The translations under genes were made by a program, and so were the position numbers. Shown here piece after piece: positions 31,590 through 34,211 of a DNA stretch of 34,211 nucleotides. Position 1 is the stretch's first letter; the number at the start of each line of letters is the position of its first letter. A model generated the notes under the pieces. It saw only the letters and a program-made list of their open reading frames with translations. It was not told the origin of the DNA and made no database searches. Source of the DNA: Priapulus caudatus (Eukaryota > Priapulida > Priapulimorpha > Priapulimorphida > Priapulidae); contig NW_014577166.1 in the NCBI RefSeq assembly GCF_000485595.1, positions 241,207 to 275,417 on the forward strand, given 5' to 3'.

Positions 31590-31985
31590 GTGATGTCACG
31601 ATCATCGATTATACTCGATCATCGGTTGAACAGTGGCTCGAAGTCCACAGCGCTTGGTTTCATTCAAAAATTCCATAAGGATCAATTCATAAAAAAAAAA
31701 AAAAATTGAAAAAAAAAATTTGAAAAAGTTTATGAGAATCAGAGATATTCTCGCTAGCTTATATCATATTTATCCTTGCTATAATCATACATATTATACA
31801 CACAGTAAAGAAACAGTGCAAGACAAACATCCTCAAACACTGCTATAACCAAGCACATACATGCCACACACTAACATGGCACACGACGTACGTCACACAC
31901 AGGCCATCAAGTCACCCCGAGTAAACCGATATGTAAAACGATTCATCGGTTACTTGGGTCCCAACCGATGATCGATACGAAATTA
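31590..31985. mobile_element. Possible inverted-repeat element with ATCGATCATCGGTTG-like ends
   Basis: Left: CGATCATCGGTTG (around 31616-31628); right: CAACCGATGATCG (around 31962-31974), exact reverse complements of 13 bp, with weaker matches outside. Between are an A-rich run at 31689-31735 and no coding frame. This may be a decayed non-autonomous DNA transposon. Confidence 0.45.
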
Positions 31986-31989
31986 CAAC

Positions 31990-33168
31990 CTGATTGACAA
32001 CTACTAAATAATAATAACATTAAACAACTTCTATACCCCTACATTGCTTTTTCACGTTCGGGTACCTCTTCCAGAGAGACAATTGTGGAGATTGTGCTGT
32101 AAATCTTCATGGCCACTATGTGCAGGTAGGTCTGGTGCCAGGTCTAATCGCAACAATAGGCTTCGCTTTCACCGGTAGTCTTCAACCGGAGAACAGGAAA
32201 AAGAAGCTAGCTGGTTCAGGGCGCTTGAAGCTGTTTTTTTTTTCACTTCGCCTAACATTTTTTTGCCCCTAACATGTGCATGTATGTTGTCTTTATACTC
32301 GCCCAGTCGAATTTTTTGCATATCGGTGTGGGCCATACGCCCAGTGGAACGCTCAGTGCTGTTGACTCTCCTGGCGTTTTCTCATGCTCTTCAGAGTTAA
32401 GGCATTAATACATGTAAACCGGTAGCCCAGAATCGTGACAGCTAGTCGTCTGGCCGCGCCGTATAGCGCATCATGTACAACAGAAGTTCGAGCCTGTACA
32501 AGAACTGCCAACAGGATGGAAAGCTCAGACGCTAGAATAGGGCAGAAGGATTAGATCTCAATCGTCTTTTGCATAAATTGTTCTCATGTTGTTGGTGACG
32601 TGTCTGTTATTATGAACAAATATTATCAAAATGAACACTGCCATCCTTCATGCCATTTTTGCATCCATGCACGATGGATGCTGCTATCGATGCCCCGAAA
32701 CATTGCAGCTTTTTACGTGCTGGACGTCCTCTTCTGCTGCATACATGAATAACAAGACGAACCTGGGATAGCGTATGATGACAACTAACGGAAATACATT
32801 TGCTATGCTGCAGCTTTTTGGCAGTTTAAATGAGGAAATTTGTCGACTTATCTTTTTGCACAGGTTATTGAGCATTAACTAATGTACGCATAATGGTTGT
32901 GTGTAAGAATCAATTACCAGCGCTCTTCAGCCACCTTCAAGTGTTGGGCTTCTGTTGTGTGAAAGCAACCTAAATAATTTCTTGTGGCATAGATAATATG
33001 CAGAATAGATAATAGCCAGAAAAAAAGTGCTCTTTTGTGAAATGTGACATATTAATTAATTTCTATTTTGTCCAGTCTTATTGTATTAATAAAACCACAA
33101 AAACCAAAGTTGAATCCAACAATAAGTGTAAACATTGTGACTAACCTATCACGTGCAACACCCCTAGT

Positions 33169-33170
<2 letters not shown>
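31990..33170. other. Intergenic, nothing recognised
   Basis: Mixed composition. A 63-codon frame on - at 32684-32875 has no recognised homology. No repeats or RNA genes found. Confidence 0.45.
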
Positions 33171-33243
<73 letters not shown>

Positions 33244-33488
33244 CGAGAAGATAGAGAGACGAGAGAGAGAGAGAGGAGAGCAGAGAGAGAGAAGAAGAGA
33301 GAGAGAGAGAGAGTAGAGAGAGAGAGAAGAGAAGAGATGAAGAGAGAGAGCAGAGAGAGAGAGGAGAGAGAGAGAGAGTAGAGAGGAGAGAGAGAGAGAG
33401 AGAGAGAGAGGAAAGAGAGAATGAGAAGAGAAGAGAGAGAGAGTAGAGAGAGAGAGAGAGACGAGAACGAGAGAGAGGGCCGAGAGAG

Positions 33489-33524
<36 letters not shown>

Positions 33525-33550
33525 AGAAGAGAGAGAAGAGAGAGAGACGA

Positions 33551-33581
<31 letters not shown>

Positions 33582-33673
33582 CGATGAGAGAGAGAGAGAG
33601 AGAGAAGAGAGAGAAGAGAGAGAGAGAGACGAGAGACGAGAGAAGAGAGAGAGATAGAGAGAGAGAGAGAGAA

Positions 33674-33722
<49 letters not shown>

Positions 33723-34211
33723 GAGGACCGAGAGAGAGAGAGAGAGAGAGAGTAGAGAGAGAGAGAGAGAAGAGAGAGACGAGAGCCGACAGAAGCAGAG
33801 AGACGAGAAGAGAGAGACTGAGAGAGAAAGAAGAGAGAGAAAGAGAGAGAGAGAGAGAGACGAGAGAAGGAGAGAGATACGACGAGAGACGAAGACAGCA
33901 CAGAGAGAGAGAAGAGAGAAAAAGAGAGAGAGAAGAGGAGAGCAGAGAGAGACGAGAGAGAAGAGACGAGAGAGAGAGCAGACGAGAAGAGAAGAGCGAG
34001 AGCGACGAGAGAGGAGACCGAGATCTGAAGAAGAGATCAACGAAACGACGATGACCGTAGAGAGACAGAGAGAGAGAGAATTGAAGACAGAAGAGAAACG
34101 AGACGACCGAGACGAGAGGAGGAGAGGAGACGAGAGCTCGGCGAAGAGAGAGAAACAGAGAGAAGAAAGAGAGTAGAAAAGGACGGAGGAGGAGATGAGA
34201 TTATGAGAGAC
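33171..34211 (+). repeat. Degenerate (GA)n microsatellite, over 1 kb, runs off the right edge
   Basis: From AGAGAGAGAG at 33173 to the last base, almost every base on + is a purine. Pure (GA)n blocks of 20-40 bp are broken by GAC, GCA, TAGA and single-base slips. Interruptions grow more frequent toward the right end. Long open frames of alternating R and E on +, or S and L on -, come from the repeat and are not genes. Confidence 0.95.

Noticed and set aside
33141-34040. 299-codon frame on - of S and L residues, and + frames of R and E residues
   Set aside because: Direct product of the GA microsatellite.
1-34211. CRISPR array, operons or bacterial elements
   Set aside because: The window is intron-containing animal DNA; its tandem repeats lack the short-repeat/unique-spacer pattern.

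Overview
The window is nuclear DNA from an intron-rich animal, most likely an invertebrate. Introns have ordinary GT..AG borders. The two genes that can be recognised are animal families (MED1 and INPP1). AT-rich non-coding DNA is full of foldback elements, minisatellites and TG- or GA-rich microsatellites. The species cannot be named from what is visible.

Layout. 1-1380 has no recognisable gene; MED1 enters with its 5' end missing. 1381-12514 (+) holds fifteen exons of MED1, the Mediator subunit that receives nuclear-receptor signals. Fourteen small exons and the start of the fifteenth encode the conserved N-terminal domain. The single 4.5-kb, GC-rich fifteenth exon also encodes a long disordered tail with two LXXLL boxes, three poly-Q tracts, a basic region, a TPP array, a KFHSTPSP-type repeat and the conserved acidic C-terminus. 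The summed exon lengths keep frame across all fourteen junctions, giving 1945 residues without the first exon(s). 12515-13180 is the probable 3' UTR, followed by a large inverted-repeat element (13181-13916).

13917-23169 is repeat-rich. It holds a ~179-bp dimer with DR1-like motifs, a tRNA-like (SINE) head, a short telomeric run, a GC-rich 84-bp minisatellite with a GC-rich flank, and TG-rich DNA. 23170-24753 (-) carries the first four coding exons of INPP1, inositol polyphosphate 1-phosphatase, convergent with MED1. Its second half, with the downstream WD..GG catalytic motif, was not found.

24766-34211 is again mostly repeats: two ~412-bp direct repeats bracketing 1.5 kb, a short hairpin insertion with a 14-bp flanking duplication, a ~57-bp tandem array, a 420-bp foldback element, and about 1 kb of degenerate GA repeat at the right edge. 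One unassigned but well-bordered candidate exon on + (28513-28609) hints at a third gene. The two recognised genes have no evident shared pathway: MED1 acts in nuclear transcription, INPP1 in cytosolic inositol phosphate turnover. Nothing here is clearly a new biological system; the most unusual items are the architecture of the MED1 tail, the incomplete INPP1 and the foldback elements.
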